A stretch of 64,000 bases of DNA from Lolium rigidum (Eukaryota; Streptophyta; Magnoliopsida; Poales; Poaceae), in the NCBI RefSeq assembly GCF_022539505.1, contig NW_025899987.1, forward strand, positions 1 to 64,000, written 5' to 3'. The translations under genes and the position numbers were made by a program. Below the pieces are notes generated by a model. The model was not told the DNA's origin. It worked only from the letters and a program-made list of their open reading frames with translations, and did no database searches. Below, piece after piece: positions 1-13,075 of the stretch. Every line of letters begins with the position of its first letter. Position 1 is the stretch's first letter.

Positions 1-322
1 GTTACGGGAATAGCTGTGACAAATATATAACCATTCGCGAAGTATGATGCAAGCATTGAAACATCGCTTCAACAAGTACATATTTACTTGTTGCCATATT
101 TATTTCAAATTGTACATTATATCCAAAGTATTTTATCATTCTTCTTGTCAATAGAGACAAATGTATTATAGGTGTGTGTTGGGACACAAGAGATTTCTTG
201 TGAATCTTAATTGTAGGGTTGAAAAAGGGATAGAGTTCCTCGACATTGTTTTGCGATTCATTTTAGAAACTTGTTTCGTCTCTATTAAACCTTCTAGTTT
301 TTCCATAGATAGTTACTTCATC
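1..322 (+). mobile_element. Gypsy 5' LTR fragment, left arm
   Basis: Diverged inner end of the same LTR family as 20,331-21,815, in opposite orientation. The match begins around position 50, where a stretch before a poly-purine-poor region mirrors 20,620-20,680, and ends at the terminal TCA near 322. The primer-site region that follows (about 333-350) is too degraded to pair with a tRNA. Cut by the window edge. Confidence 0.7.
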
Positions 323-820
323 AAGCTTTTCGATGCCAAGCTTCCGAAGGTAAGGTGCTTTATCCTCCGATTCATTGGGTTATTTTCATTCGTTGTCGGG
401 GTAAAATGGTTATTTCCTGATCCTTAATTCGCTCTTATTTCTTACAGTTAGGTTTTAATGGAAAACAAAATTCAGAGATCTTTATGAACTTTTATATTGA
501 ATTAGGACACATTTGAAGAGAGAATTATTTTGATTTTGTCAAGCAAATAGTTATTAGCATGAATTCTTTGAACATCCATACGCTAATGCTATGAAAAATT
601 TAAGCTTAGGAGTTTGATGAGCATGATATTTTTAGTCCTCAAGTATGGAGGAGAAAATTTGCTTTGATGATACTTTGCCTCCTATTTATGATGTGATTAT
701 ATCGATAGTGTTTTTGTATTTACTATGCAGGATAAAGTTTATTATGATTAAAATATTCTATTTGATGATTATGGTGATGAGAATAATAATGATATTACTT
801 TGTTATCCTGTTCACTACAA
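323..820 (+). pseudogene. Decayed Gypsy leader ORF, left arm
   Basis: Mirror copy of the leader ORF at 19,822-20,157 and of the longer ORFs at 47,520-48,056 and 61,288-62,037. The start region (ATGGAAAAC near 459) and the segment reading EEK-x-x-FDDTLPPIYD near 645-695 can still be recognised, but the frame is broken by several indels. The match stops abruptly at 820, where the Helitron end begins. Confidence 0.65.
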
Positions 821-3800
821 CTCAGTAAGTGTGCACGCAGTAACGACGCCATTATTAACTCCTTTACAAATGCGCTTTCTATACGTTTTTTTACTACACT
901 AAAAGTTACCAACAAGAAATTATAGATATACTGTTCCTTTAAAAAAAATTATATGCACAAACAATGGTACTATTCATAATTCCACATGAGTTATTCTGCC
1001 GCATGAAACCCAAAATTTGACAAAAAAATCATTACTATTTCATACATATTACAAAATTTTAACCATGGTTGAACCTTTCTACCGGGTTAAAATACCATTC
1101 ATAGAAAGAGAACAATGTAACACAGAACTGACCACGGCATGATAAACATCGGGCTGTTATGAAAGTTTTTTCGCATCTGTCGCTTTTCCCACACTTCCAA
1201 CCCTATCGCCAGAAGTGAGTTAACTGAACCAATGAAAATGAAAGAGGACTAGAATGGCAATTATTAATAATAAATATTTGCAATTTGCTATGCTAATTGG
1301 TCGGAAGAAGTTTTGGTAACTATTTTATGTGCAATAAAAATTTTCATCCCAAAGCTCTAAAGGTTCCATTATATATTCTAAAGCCTAAAATGATCATTTA
1401 TGATACAAAGAGCTCGCTACTTGCATAGCATACATATATTATCATCTCAAAACATATTCGTTAATTTCTCTTAAACAGTCACCCTTAGGATGCTATTTTT
1501 TCCTTTAAACTACGCAAACAAACACTGCATAGTGTTGCACCACTACAAAAGCCCGAAGGGCACACATTTTCCTTCCTAAACTGATTCAAGGATGCCTCGG
1601 AGACATGCTATATAATTTATGGTGTAAATCATTTTTGATTTTAAAGAAAACTGAAAAAATAGACATTCGTCAATCACATATTTTTACTGTGTTATCTTAT
1701 ATTCAGTGTTCAAATGGATAATGTAATTGCACACAATTTCAAAGAGCGAGCATCAGAATAGGAAACAGCACAAAGACTGAAGTAACTGAAGCGCCATAAT
1801 ATCTCAAGTCAGTATATTGGTTGTTCTCACTAAATTAGCAATAATGTAAGAAGAAATTATTAGCGCCATAATCCTCATAATTTAATTCTGTAGACGAGAG
1901 ATAACAGCCAATAACATTAGAAGGAAGATCATATAGAAGGCTGAAAATCTTATGAGGCTGTGAAAACAAAATATATAAATAACAGGGAAGTGCCCTATTA
2001 TTTGATTATGTAGACTTCTGTAATGGTCAATTGGCCATTAGTACTCACTAATTTAAATTTTCATAAGAGGCAAAATGACATCATAGAGAGCCTCAAGTGA
2101 AAGAGCAGGGTATTTAATAATGATATCATAGCACCGAAGCCTTTTCATAGCATCATCTGGTTCACATGGAACATACATGCTAAATATCGCCACAACATTT
2201 GGGTCTGTCCAAAAAGAAGCATGAAAGTTAGTTCAGATAATTAAACGCTTACTGTACACTTTAAACATAAGAAGAAAGAATCCGACTAACATATCCCACA
2301 ATCTTAGTTTGAACATCTATGGAGAAATTTTTGACATGCTAAATACTTAGATGTAGTATGTAGTTACACCAACAATCAGGAAGAGGCAACCAGTCCGGTG
2401 ATGCAGGCAACATGGTTGAATGGCGATTCATAACAGCTGCTTATTTTTCACTATTGATAAACATTGTGCTCTCGTGGGGCGTCGCACAATCGCTAAAGAG
2501 ATGAGAACGGATTGTCGGCACCAGGTTTATTGTTTCAAGAGACTATCACTTCAGGATTTACAGGTTGTATAATGTTCACAACATTATGCAGAATCGCTCA
2601 TGCCTCGTATTATTGAATCACAGTCATCGGGGCCATGCCAGTCCAGTGGTGTTATGGTTTTCCATCGTTGCTTGTAACTAAATGATATCGAAAAAACAAA
2701 GAAATATATTAACGTTTTTAAATGTTTGTATTTCGCCCACCAATATTGACAATACAAAATGAATACCAGTTTGTTGCACTAGTTCAGGTTTCAATTTCGT
2801 TATTCAGCCTTTAGCGAAAAGAAACAGATCTTGTTAACACTTGGAGTACTCTATAGCAAACTTTGAATTTTGAAATGTACTATGTAGTTCTAAAAGCAAA
2901 TATTTTCTACATCTGAAAAGTTGTACTCGATAATGAAAAGCAATTTCTGTGTCCAATATGACAGATTTGCAGAAATGCATAGGCAAGAGGTCGAACACAA
3001 GTTGGGGTAAAGGGCTGGAACACATGATCATAATGACTGTAAGGACATAAAACAAATATGATGAATTGTTACATTAACTTTGAGAAGGCAACATTTACAG
3101 TTATGTTTTGTTACGTGTAGTAATCGCTGAAATGCTAAACCATATAGATAATTATACCGTATTCGGTTACATGAAACATGTTACCAGATGCGGATCTCGG
3201 TTGAAAAAATACAAATGATAATATACATAAAAAATGTAAACCTGTGGGAAAATAATGTTTTATAAAATCAGCGCCAGTTACCCAGGGGATCTTCAGTCAT
3301 GGAAAAGAAAAAATAAAATTGTGTTTGACCACTCTTCAAAGCTCTGGGACTATCGCCTATCATAGACTACACCCCACAGCCACCGTACTCGTAGAGTTGT
3401 TGAGAAAGCATCGACTTGAAATCAGGTTTGCCCGGCCATTTGATTTTCGATCAGTGAACTTCAAACGATGAAATCGATAAATATCAAAATAAAATATACG
3501 GTACTGTCAAGACCGCCTGCCATATGTGAAAGTTTAATGGAGCACACAAAATATGCCCACGGAGCGCGCGGCGCTTGCCGCACAGTGCGCGCCGCATCGG
3601 AGAATATGCGCAAGCACTCAATGGTTTTAATTCAGAGCGCACCTCAGTAGTGGCAAAATACGCCTTGTTTCGCCGTCGAAATGTCTAAAGAGAATGATGG
3701 TTTCTTGCGCTGCAGGGATTTTCCAAATTGAAAGCCTCAGAAATTATAATAGAACAAAGGTTCGTCATAAAATACATGCACAAACAACTCCCCTAAAGCA

Positions 3801-4672
3801 ACATTGTTCTCCGAAGCCACGGCCGAAAATGACAGCAAGAAAACAATATCGAGCTTCCATAATAGTACGCATGCAAACATCATAAACCTTACACCTTGCC
3901 ATGAACAATTTTGAAATCTTTTGTTTCACCTTTCACGTAAAATGACTTTGTTGAGTCCCGGCACGGGTCACGTCGCAATCACTTCTGAGTGAGAAGTGGA
4001 CTGATCAATTCAAAAGTGCTGTTGGATTAACTTCTCCTATGCTGCAAGAGACTCAACATTGTTTTAGGGGCTATTTAATCTGAATAGACGTCAGTTGAAA
4101 GCAAAATTGGGTGAGCATACCAATGTTTCTGTACTATTGTGTGGGGTAATTAACAAAACCGTAGAGGAGTCTGAAAAGTTGAGGGAATAATAGCATGTTT
4201 AATTGATGAACTCAGTTCAGGTGATCAGCCACGTGCCATAATTCTTAATCTGTTGCCACAAAATTACACAGTGTTGTTGATGCCATACATGCTTGTGTTG
4301 TGAAGCTGGAAACAAAATCAGTTCTTTTCATCATTTTTACAAAATTCGGAAAACACACTTCACTGCAATTTCGTTCGCGGTGGATCAGAGCGCTACGCCG
4401 GGGATCGACCTTTCGCCGGAAGCCGACGCGGGCGGTTACAGACGGACGCGTTGACGGCGGCTTGGCGTTGACCGGCACAGCGCGAGTTCGACGATTTATA
4501 CGCGGAGAAAGACAGGCTTACGGGAAGATGTCAGCAGTCGGATAGGCGGCCGCGCTAACACGAGTCGGCGCGCAGGGCAGGGCAGCACAGTATGCTATAG
4601 GCAGGGCACGCGCGTTTTGGAACGCCGGGCATTGGGTCAAGACGTTTAGGTATAGCGGCGTTGCACCGGAGA
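821..4672 (-). mobile_element. Helitron (3' part), left arm
   Basis: Inverted counterpart of 14,872-19,742. Its 3' end at 821 has lost the exact terminal CTAG (one extra base) and part of the hairpin, so it is identified through the better-kept right arm. The host Gypsy sequence resumes at 820 exactly as it does at 19,743. The 5' part was interrupted by the Copia LTR at 4,673, so the 5' TC end is not seen. No Rep/helicase ORF is visible, so this copy is non-autonomous. Confidence 0.55.
1835..3036 (-). pseudogene. Captured multi-exon gene fragment, unidentified
   Basis: Three open segments lie in one direction with plausible splice borders. Exon a (3,036-2,911) follows TTACAG and ends before a GT; it reads through SSPLPQLVFDLLPMHFCKS. 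Exon b (2,204 to about 2,053) follows GGACAG and reads through VVAIFSMYVPCEPDDAMKRL and later YPALSLEALYDVILPLMK. Exon c (from 1,957) follows TTTTCACAG and reads PHKIFSLLYDLPSNVIGCYL. The sequence looks protein-like: no stops inside the quoted parts and balanced hydrophobic spacing. The same exons in the right arm (about 16,866-18,650) carry stops and frameshifts. I do not recognise the protein. Lying inside a Helitron, it is best read as a captured host-gene fragment (inference). It could be chance open reading, but three in a row with splice acceptors is unlikely. Confidence 0.5.
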
Positions 4673-6380
4673 TCGAAGACATAGCAAGAGGCAATAATAA
4701 AGTGGTTATTATATATCTTTTATGTTTATGATAAATGTTTATATACCATGCTATACTGTATCACCGAAACATTGATACTGTGTGATATGTAAACAACAAA
4801 GAAGTCTCCTAGTATGCCTTCTTATCTAGCTTGTTGATTAATGGATGATTAGTTCATAGATCATGAACATTGGATGTTATTAATATCATAGGTTATATCA
4901 TTGTATGAATGATGTAATGGACACACCTACCAAGCGTAGCATAAGATCACGCTCATTAGTTATTTGTTATAAGCTTGATAGCATATCGCCTAGTCCTATG
5001 ACCATGAGATCATGTAAACACTTATACTGCAGCAGCACTTTGGCCCAGTCTCATCAATAATCAGAAAATGGGTGGTTATGAAGGTGGGATTAGCACCGGA
5101 GTATGAGTTGATGGCAGACAACAAAGTGGGATTGTCCACGACGACGATAGATATATTTCCGGGCTCGCTCGCGGAATGTCGCCTAACGTCTTGCAAGCAT
5201 ATGAATAAGTTCATAAGAGACCACATGCCACGAGCATTTTTAAAGTGTTATGTTACTGTCGAGACGAGTTGAACAAGGCTAGATACGATCAAATCCTCTG
5301 ACAAGTATCAGCGAGACAAAGGGAATTGCATCGCATGAATGGTCACTGGACACAGTCATCGCTGAATGTGTGGTTAGCTATGGACTCTCCAGTACTTATT
5401 GTTGTGTCTGTGAGTAACCTCATCCATGCCCGCATAGTTGACTTTGAATCCGTAGGGGTGACAGAATTCGTCGGATCGCTGAAATGGCAGTATCTGGAAT
5501 ATGGAATGGAGTTCGAATATTTGTACTGGAAAGTCCGCGATGAGATCCGACATCACGTTTGGAGTTCCGTGAATGGTCCGAGAATAAGATTCATATAGGA
5601 TGTCATTTTACGCGAAGTTTGGAATGTCATGACGGCCGCATGGATGGTTCCAGAAGCGTTCTGTGAAAGTCCGGAGAAAGGTGGAGTCCACGTGGGAGCC
5701 TCCACTCCGTGGCTGACTGGCCAGCCTGGGCTGGGGAGGAGTCCCAAGGATGCCCTCTGGGGGCCGGGCCACTCGCAGGTGGGAGTCTCAGTCTCGCTGA
5801 CTACCCTCCCGAAGGATTGGCTCGGGGTCTGGCCGGAGTAGTCTGGAGGCCAGTCTTTTCGGACCCTTGGCGCTCCACTGCTTCATAACGAGGGGCCAGA
5901 GAGTGGCTGATCCACTCAGACTCTAGCTCTCCGGTCGCTTCCCCTGGGCGGTCGTCACTTCTTCCCAGTTCCCTAAGCCGCGTCTCTCCGCAGCTCTAGC
6001 GGTGCTCCGCTGCTCAGGGCGCCACCATTCGGCACACGCCAGTTGACGCCCGTTCGATGAACGAGGAGCCGTTAGCACACGCCGCCGGAACGGAGGTGGA
6101 GGCCGCCTCTCGTCAACAATCGGCGGCAGGACCGGTTATCGGAGAAGCTGCCCGCTGCGTGCTGAGTCGTATCGCGTGATCAAGCATCGTTCTAATGCGC
6201 GCTTTTGTGTAGCGGCAGCGAGTCACCATCGTGAAAGCAGCAGCAGTCTCCTGTAGGCTTTGGCATCTGCTCAAGGGTGAGACTCTGATACTTCGCTGCT
6301 ACCGCCTGCTGGGCATCTTGTTTGATTGCTTAGCTCGCTGCAGGAAATTTTTGTTTTTTTCTATGTAACGAATCTCTTAT
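4673..6380 (+). mobile_element. Copia 5' LTR, left arm (decayed)
   Basis: Diverged copy of the LTR at 13,076-14,871. The opening (AGAGGCAATAATAAAG at about 4,686), the conserved body around 4,800-5,230 and the end (CTATGTAACGAATC near 6,361) are recognisable. The 5.6-6.1 kb part is strongly altered. It lies directly against Helitron sequence on its outer side, at the same junction as in the right arm. Confidence 0.7.
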
Positions 6381-9300
6381 CGGCATCGCGTGTCTATGCA
6401 TTAGATGGTTGCACGAAGCAGAACAATGTTTGTGGGCGCTTGATGCTCTTGTTATCTTTAGTTTGAGTACTTTTGCATTTGTGGCATAGTGGGATGAATG
6501 CCTGAGCTTTTACATGATGATGCTCATGCTGAGACTTGTTTTTCAAGCTTCGACATGCAACTTGTATTGCATGTGTTTTTATGGAACACCCTATTATAGT
6601 GAAACTTGCTCTTCTATAGAAAACATTAAATATATCAACGTTGTGTTCATGTTCGAGTTGTGTAGATCGGTGGACAAAACTCCTAAACCACGTCTAAAAT
6701 AGCGCAAACCGTTCAGGAGACGCTCCAAGTTGCCTTTAGCGGTTTGGCTGCGATAGCCATATATCGCAGATGATGAATATGTATGAGATGATCATTATTA
6801 GTACAGGCAAACTCGCCAGAAGCCTTGCCGTGGTTGTCTAAATGCTCATGTTGGCGTAGTATCAAAGTAGTTGCAATAGCTGTCGGCTAATTGGGAGACT
6901 CGTTCCATGAAGACGCATGCCATATCGGCCTGACGCTACGCCGACGCATGACATGGCCTGTGCCGATGATGGAGAATCATGTCCGCAGCTGTTGGAGATG
7001 AAGACTGTGGGCATGCCAAAGACAAAAAGGGCCATATCATATCACATATGAATCGCGATGTGATGTTAACGCTTTATTTGTTTGTTTAGATCAGCTGACG
7101 GTAGCATTATAAGATGATCCCTTCATTATTAATATCAAGACACATAGTCGCCTGCGCAATTAACGCCACGTCTGCGAAGCATCCGCGATGATCGGATGCT
7201 GCTAGACTCAACGCCACATTGACACATCTCGGCAGTTAGCGTTGCATCACTTTCGAACACTTGTTTGCTTGACCGAGCTTCCTACATGTACATGCACATG
7301 GTCTTCGGGACACCCGTGAATCGGAAGCGCAGTTGAACACGAAGTCACATGGATGATATGATCGTCACGTTGATGTTCACTCATTGCCGCCATCAGCTCA
7401 CGCGGATGATCGGGTTTGGCGTAGTGGATTTGGATCGCAACACTTCGTCAACTGGCGAGGGATGTTGTATTAAAGTGGGAGTTCATTAGTAGTTAGATCA
7501 GAACATGAATCTAATTATCATAAACATAGTTCCATAGTATTGAATTTTTTTTAGTAGTTAGCGACCAAAAGCTTACTATGCGCCAGTTCGTTATTGAGAA
7601 GAAATAAATCGCTAAAATCGGCCAAGAAATCTTCACGGACGATTGTTGGTACCAAGCATACGATCACGTCTCTATTGCAAATCTTTAGTAATCCACATTT
7701 TACGGTGATTCGTTATGGCTGCAATCAGTACTCTTAAAGTTAGCTCGCACCCCGTGCCAGCCTGAAGTTTCAAACGCTTGATAAGTGCAGGAGCCGCAAA
7801 ATTCTAGTTTTCGTAATACAATCAAGGCATGAGATATATGTGATAATCTAAGACCTACAGATAGCATAGACGGTGTAGTACCACATAAACTCATAGGTTT
7901 TATGGAATGCCTATGAAGCAAGCTGAAGATCGATGTCCCAAATCCTCCAGCTCCATTGTCTTACTAACGATAGCCGCGATATCCACGCCGTCATGCCTTG
8001 GTGGCGCAACCGCCGTTACAGACTGTCGCATGAGCATCACGCGGATGATCGGGTGAGTAGATTTCACGCGTGGTTGCCACCGTGTAAGGCCAGTATTTCA
8101 CGACACGCAACACTAAGGCCAAAACTTATGAGCCTGTTGGGTGACACGACTGGAGTAGGTCTCGCAGTCATCATGATAGCAACGGATAAAATTATGAGCG
8201 AAATTGTTCATCATATTGTTAAGGTACATTAATAGTGAAATCCGAACACTTGTCATATGCCGATCAACTTCAAAGCAAGAACCTCAGGTTATCGATATTG
8301 ACCAACAAACCGCAAGTTATTACGATGCTGACGCGCCTGGTCAATGATGAGGAAGCTGTTATGAGAAACCACAGGTAGATTATTGGCAGAAAGAGGTAAA
8401 GACTAGGAAAGCTTCAGTCAGTTTATACATGTTATGCGTATATCTCCAGCTGGGTCACACCATGAGGCTCTTGGGTATTAGCATTATATTGGTTGGTATG
8501 AAGTGTCATGCTAAAACAACGCTAACAGAACACAGTACATAATAGAGCGTACATAAGGACCGCAACAAGTGAATATGATTAGGAATGCACGTTCGTGTAC
8601 AAATAAAAAGTGTTTATCAGCCGCTAGTTACGCACTCTATCTAGCCCCCTAGAATTTATAATGTTAAACCTTGATAACCGTTATTTGCTCGTCAAATGAA
8701 ACACACGAGTTGTTCAAAATTACGTACACACCCATGTACGATTGGATAAGTTATTATAAGTCTTAATGGCGAAACATACATTAAACATATCACTGACGCT
8801 AAAATAATATAAGGCAGCGACATTTGAATCTCCACTATATTGTGGGAACCTGCTATTTAGTGTCATGTTAGAAAGAAATGCTATTGAAGGAACTCCATGC
8901 AAATGGATCTTTGGAGTCATTTGATTTTTGAATCATTTGCGCCTAGAAATCTTTTTCTTAAAGAGAATGATTAAATAGCCAAATATATCAAGAGTTAAAT
9001 CGCTAAACAGTGGAAAAATACATAATGATGTATGCTCCATTGAGCATAGTTGCGCGGAGATTTCTTGTTTTCCAACAATGAATTGAGTATATATGTGATA
9101 TATTCAATAAGTGAAGAAGTCTATCATTTGAATGGATTCAAATAAATTTCAGCATGAAGTGGAAATCATCGTAATAGAAATTAAAAAGACTATGATTGGA
9201 TCATTAAGTTTGAATTACGAGTTTTGGGCGAACATATTTACAACTTCTCTGAGTATAATAATGATGATACAGTATCCGAGAGATGCATTGTAAACCTTGC

Positions 9301-9683
9301 CGGATTAATGATGAGATAAAACATATGACGTTATATTTTGGGATTACGCTTTGCGACTAACGCTTTTACACTGAATAGTACACACAGATCCGTTGTGTCG
9401 AATGTTACCATACTTATTAAGGGTATTGGTCTCGATAGTCTTCTAAAATTTGGTATGCATAGCATAGTAAATAGTTTACAACCAAAAAACGGATAAAATG
9501 TCTTTTGTTGGTCCTGGTATTGGGAATTTCACGAGACACTAAAGACAAAAGTGTTTGTCAATGTTTCTACAAGAAATTGCTTTGGCGAAGTATATTTGAG
9601 GGAGGACAAATAAATCTCTCGTTTATGAATCTGAGCATAATGATCAGAGATATATCAGAAATTAGCCACAACGATCATGGGAG
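6381..9683 (+). mobile_element. Copia internal fragment, left arm
   Basis: Decayed leader, gag and pol sequence running from the LTR to the fold axis. Near the axis (9,505-9,660) the frame of the integrase/RT linker can be matched to the right arm and to the intact element at about 53,490-53,760. No open frame longer than about 100 residues survives. The element stops at the axis, so RT, RNase H and the 3' LTR are missing. Confidence 0.65.
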
Positions 9684-9699
9684 CCATGATCGTCGTGGC
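9667..9699. repeat. Fold axis of the inverted duplication
   Basis: A 15-base stem (CCACAACGATCATGG and CCATGATCGTCGTGG) around a 3-base spacer, with one mismatch in the stem. Immediately outside it the arms lose alignment for about 20 bases and then pair again at ATAATGATCAGAG and its complement. The axis falls within the Copia linker between integrase and reverse transcriptase. Confidence 0.75.
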
Positions 9700-12600
9700 C
9701 GCTTCCGGAACCAATTTCGATGCTGCGCTACTCTGATCATTATGCTCAGGTTCATAAACCTTATCAAGTTCTATTGTCCTCCCACTCAAATACTTCGCTA
9801 GAAACAATTTCTTGGAAATAAGAAACATTGACAAACACTTTTGTCTTTGTCTCGTGGGAAGAATTCCCAATCAAATTTCTGGGATAACCAACAAAGACAT
9901 TTTATCCGATTTTGGTTGTAAACTTATTTACTTATGCTATGCATACCAAAATTTTAAGAAAAGACTATCAGGGTTCATACCCATGCCATAACTCGTATGG
10001 TGTCATTTCAACGGATCATGATGATGCTCTATTCAGTGTAAAAGCGTTAGTCACTAAAGCATAATCCACAAAAATATAATGGCGTCATAATATTTTATCT
10101 CATCATTAATCCAACAAGGTTTGGATACATCTCTCGGATACTATATCATCATTATTATACTCCAAGAAATGTGAGTTGTAGAACAATTTCATGACTCTCT
10201 TAGATGTTCGCTAAAACTCGTAATTCAAATATTTTCACCATGATCCAATCATAGATATTTGATTTTTCTATTACGATGATTTCCACTTCATGCTGAAATT
10301 TATTTGAATCCATTCAAATATTTCAAACTTCTTCCTTATTGAATATATCCACATATATACTCAATTCATTGTTGAAAGTTTTCATGAAGTAGAAGAATCT
10401 CCCGCACACAACTATGCTCAGTGAACCACATACATCATTATGTATTTTTCCACTAAGTTTGTTGCCCGTTCAACTCTTGGCCTATGAACGGTATTTTAAT
10501 CATTCTCTTTAGAAAAGATTTGCAAGCGCCAAATGATTCAAAAATCAAATGACTCCAAAAATCCATTTGCATGGAGTTCCTTCATGCGTTCCTTTCTAAC
10601 ATGACCTAAATGGTGGTTCCACAAATAAGTGGAATTCAAATCATTTGCCTTATGGCATTTTAGCGTCAGTGTTATGTATGTATGTTTCACCATTAAGATT
10701 TATAATAACTTATCCATCATACATGGAGTAATGTCATAATTTGAACAACTCATTGTTTTCATTTGACCAGAACAATTATTAAGTTCTTTATTATAAATTC
10801 TAAGGGCTAGATAGAATGGCAACGACGAACATAATAACACTTTATTTTGTTCTAGACGTGCATTCCTATCATATTCCTTGTCAGTCACTTATGCCATTGT
10901 ATTATTGTATTGCGTTGTTTTGTATGACACTTCATACCAACCAATATAGTACTAATACCCAAGAATTTCATAGTGTGACTTAACTAGGAATACAACCATA
11001 ACATGTATATCATTTATATACACCTGAGCTAGACATTCTAGTCTTTTCTATCTTTCTGCCAATAATCTTTTGTAGTTTCTCTTTTAGCTTTCCTCATTAT
11101 TCAGATAAACACATCAACTTCAATAACTTCTCGGTTTGTTGGTCAAATACCAATAGCCTTGAGGTTCTTACTTTGAAGTTGATCATCATATGACAAGTGT
11201 TCCGGATTTCACTATTAGTAACCTTATAATATGATGAACAATTTCACTCATAATTTTATCCATTGTATCATGATAACTTTCTGAGACCATATATGTACAT
11301 GCTAGGCTCATAAAGTTTTAACCTTGGTATTCGCATGTGCAAATCTGGCTTGCACCCGTTGTATGCACACGTAGAATCTATAACACCCGATCATCACGTG
11401 ATGCTTCGATACGACGAGTCTTAGTAACGGTGCATACTAAGGATGATAACTTCATGGATATACGAATATTGTTAGTGCCCCAATAGTTGGAGGATTGGGA
11501 CGCCTTGCGTCTTCAACCTTCGTACATTCCCATAAAACTTATGAGTTTATGTAGTCTCACCAAATTATATTCTATCATCTTGCAATAAGGTCTTAGATAT
11601 CACATATATCTCATACCTTGATTATTTCTGAAAACTAAATTTTCAGCTCCTTACTTTTCAAACAGATTTGAACTTCAAGTTTCATGGAGACAAGATAACT
11701 TTTAGGTACTTATTGAAACCATAGCTCTTTGAATCAACATTGTGAGGTTTACTAAAAGTTTGCAATAGGACTTAATCAATTCTTGATTCTTTAACAATAC
11801 GGTACCAATCCGTAAAGTTTCTTGTCAGATTTTAACAGTATTTCTATCTCAATATCAAGACTAGCGCATGGTAGAAAACGGATGCCAATACTACAAAATT
11901 AATTCAAAATACTACTCGAGACTATGTTTATGATAATTAGTTCATGTTTTAATCTAATTACTAATGAACTCCCACTTAATACAACATCCCTCATAGTTGT
12001 TAAGTGGTACACGATCCAAATCCACTACAACAAAACCGATCATCACGTGAGATGACGTAGCTTCAATGGTGAACATCAACATGTTGATCATATCATCCAT
12101 ATGACTCGTGTTCAACCTTTCAGTTTCCGTTATCCCGAGGCCATGTCTGTACATGCTAGGCTCGTCAAGCAAACCCAAGTATTCCGCGTGTGCAACATGG
12201 CTTACACCCGTTGTATGTGAACGTTGAGTCTATCACATCCGATCATCACGAGATGCTTCGAAACGACGAACTGTTACAACGGTGCATACGAGGGGAGAAC
12301 ACTTTATTATCTTGATATTAATGTGAGGGATCATCTTATAATGCTACCGTCGCGATCTAAGCAAAATAAGATGTATAAAGGATTAACATCACATGCAATT
12401 CATATGTGATATGATATGGCCCTTTTGTCTTTGCGCCTTTGATCTTCATCTTCAAAGCACGAACATGATCTCCATCATCAACGGGCATGATCTCCATCAT
12501 CGTCGGCGTAGCGTCAAGGTTCATGGCGCCGTCTTCATGGTTGTTCACCTCATGTAGCAACTATTACAACTACTTTGAAATACTACTCAACATGAAATTT

Positions 12601-13075
12601 AAAGACAACCATAAGGCTCCTGCAGGTTGCCACAATACAATAATGATCATCTCATACATATTCATCATCACATTATGGCCATATCACATCACCAAACCCT
12701 GCAAAAACAAGTTAGACGTCTCTAATTTGGTTTGCATATTTTACGTGGTTTAGGGTTTTCGAGAGAGATCTAATCTACCTACGAACATGAACCACAACGT
12801 TGATACTAATGTTTTCTATAGAAGAGTAAGTTGAATCTTCACTATAGTAGGAGAGACAGACACCCGCAAAGCCTCTTATGCAATACAAGTTGCATGTCGA
12901 ACGAGGAACAAGTCTCATGAACGCGGTCATGTAAAGTTAGTCCGGGCCGCTTCATCCCACTATGCCACAAAGATGCAAAGTACTCAAACTAAAGATAACA
13001 AGAGCATCAACGCCCACAAAACCATTGTGTTCTACTCGTGCAACCATCTATGCATAGACACGGCTGCGATACCAC
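9700..13075 (-). mobile_element. Copia internal fragment, right arm
   Basis: Half of a BARE/Angela-type element: primer site, decayed gag, protease and integrase regions up to the axis. Near 9,700-9,870 the frame reads KKLFLAKYLSGRTIELDKV and DQSSAASKLVPEAATT, matching the linker of the element at 53.5 kb (GRKVELDEIDES, DQSSAAPEVVPVP). The segment at 9,960-10,100 matches the integrase C-terminal part at 53,830-53,960. Length from axis to LTR (about 3.4 kb) equals the same interval in the intact element. A primer site resembling TGGTATCAGAGCC lies at 13,062-13,074 with two mismatches. Coding capacity is lost. Confidence 0.78.

Larger units (their letters stand above)
1..9683 (+). repeat. Left arm of giant inverted duplication
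   Basis: Read on the reverse strand, this stretch aligns in order with the sequence from about 9,684 to 20,690. Matched landmarks include the Gypsy LTR end (322 against 20,331), the Helitron end (821 against 19,742), the outer Copia LTR edge (about 4,673 against 14,871) and the inner LTR edge (about 6,380 against 13,076). Identity by eye is roughly 80-90 percent in aligned stretches, with many small indels, and the left arm is about 1.3 kb shorter. The arm continues past the window start. Because the nested insertion junctions are shared, this is one duplication event and not independent insertions. Confidence 0.88.
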
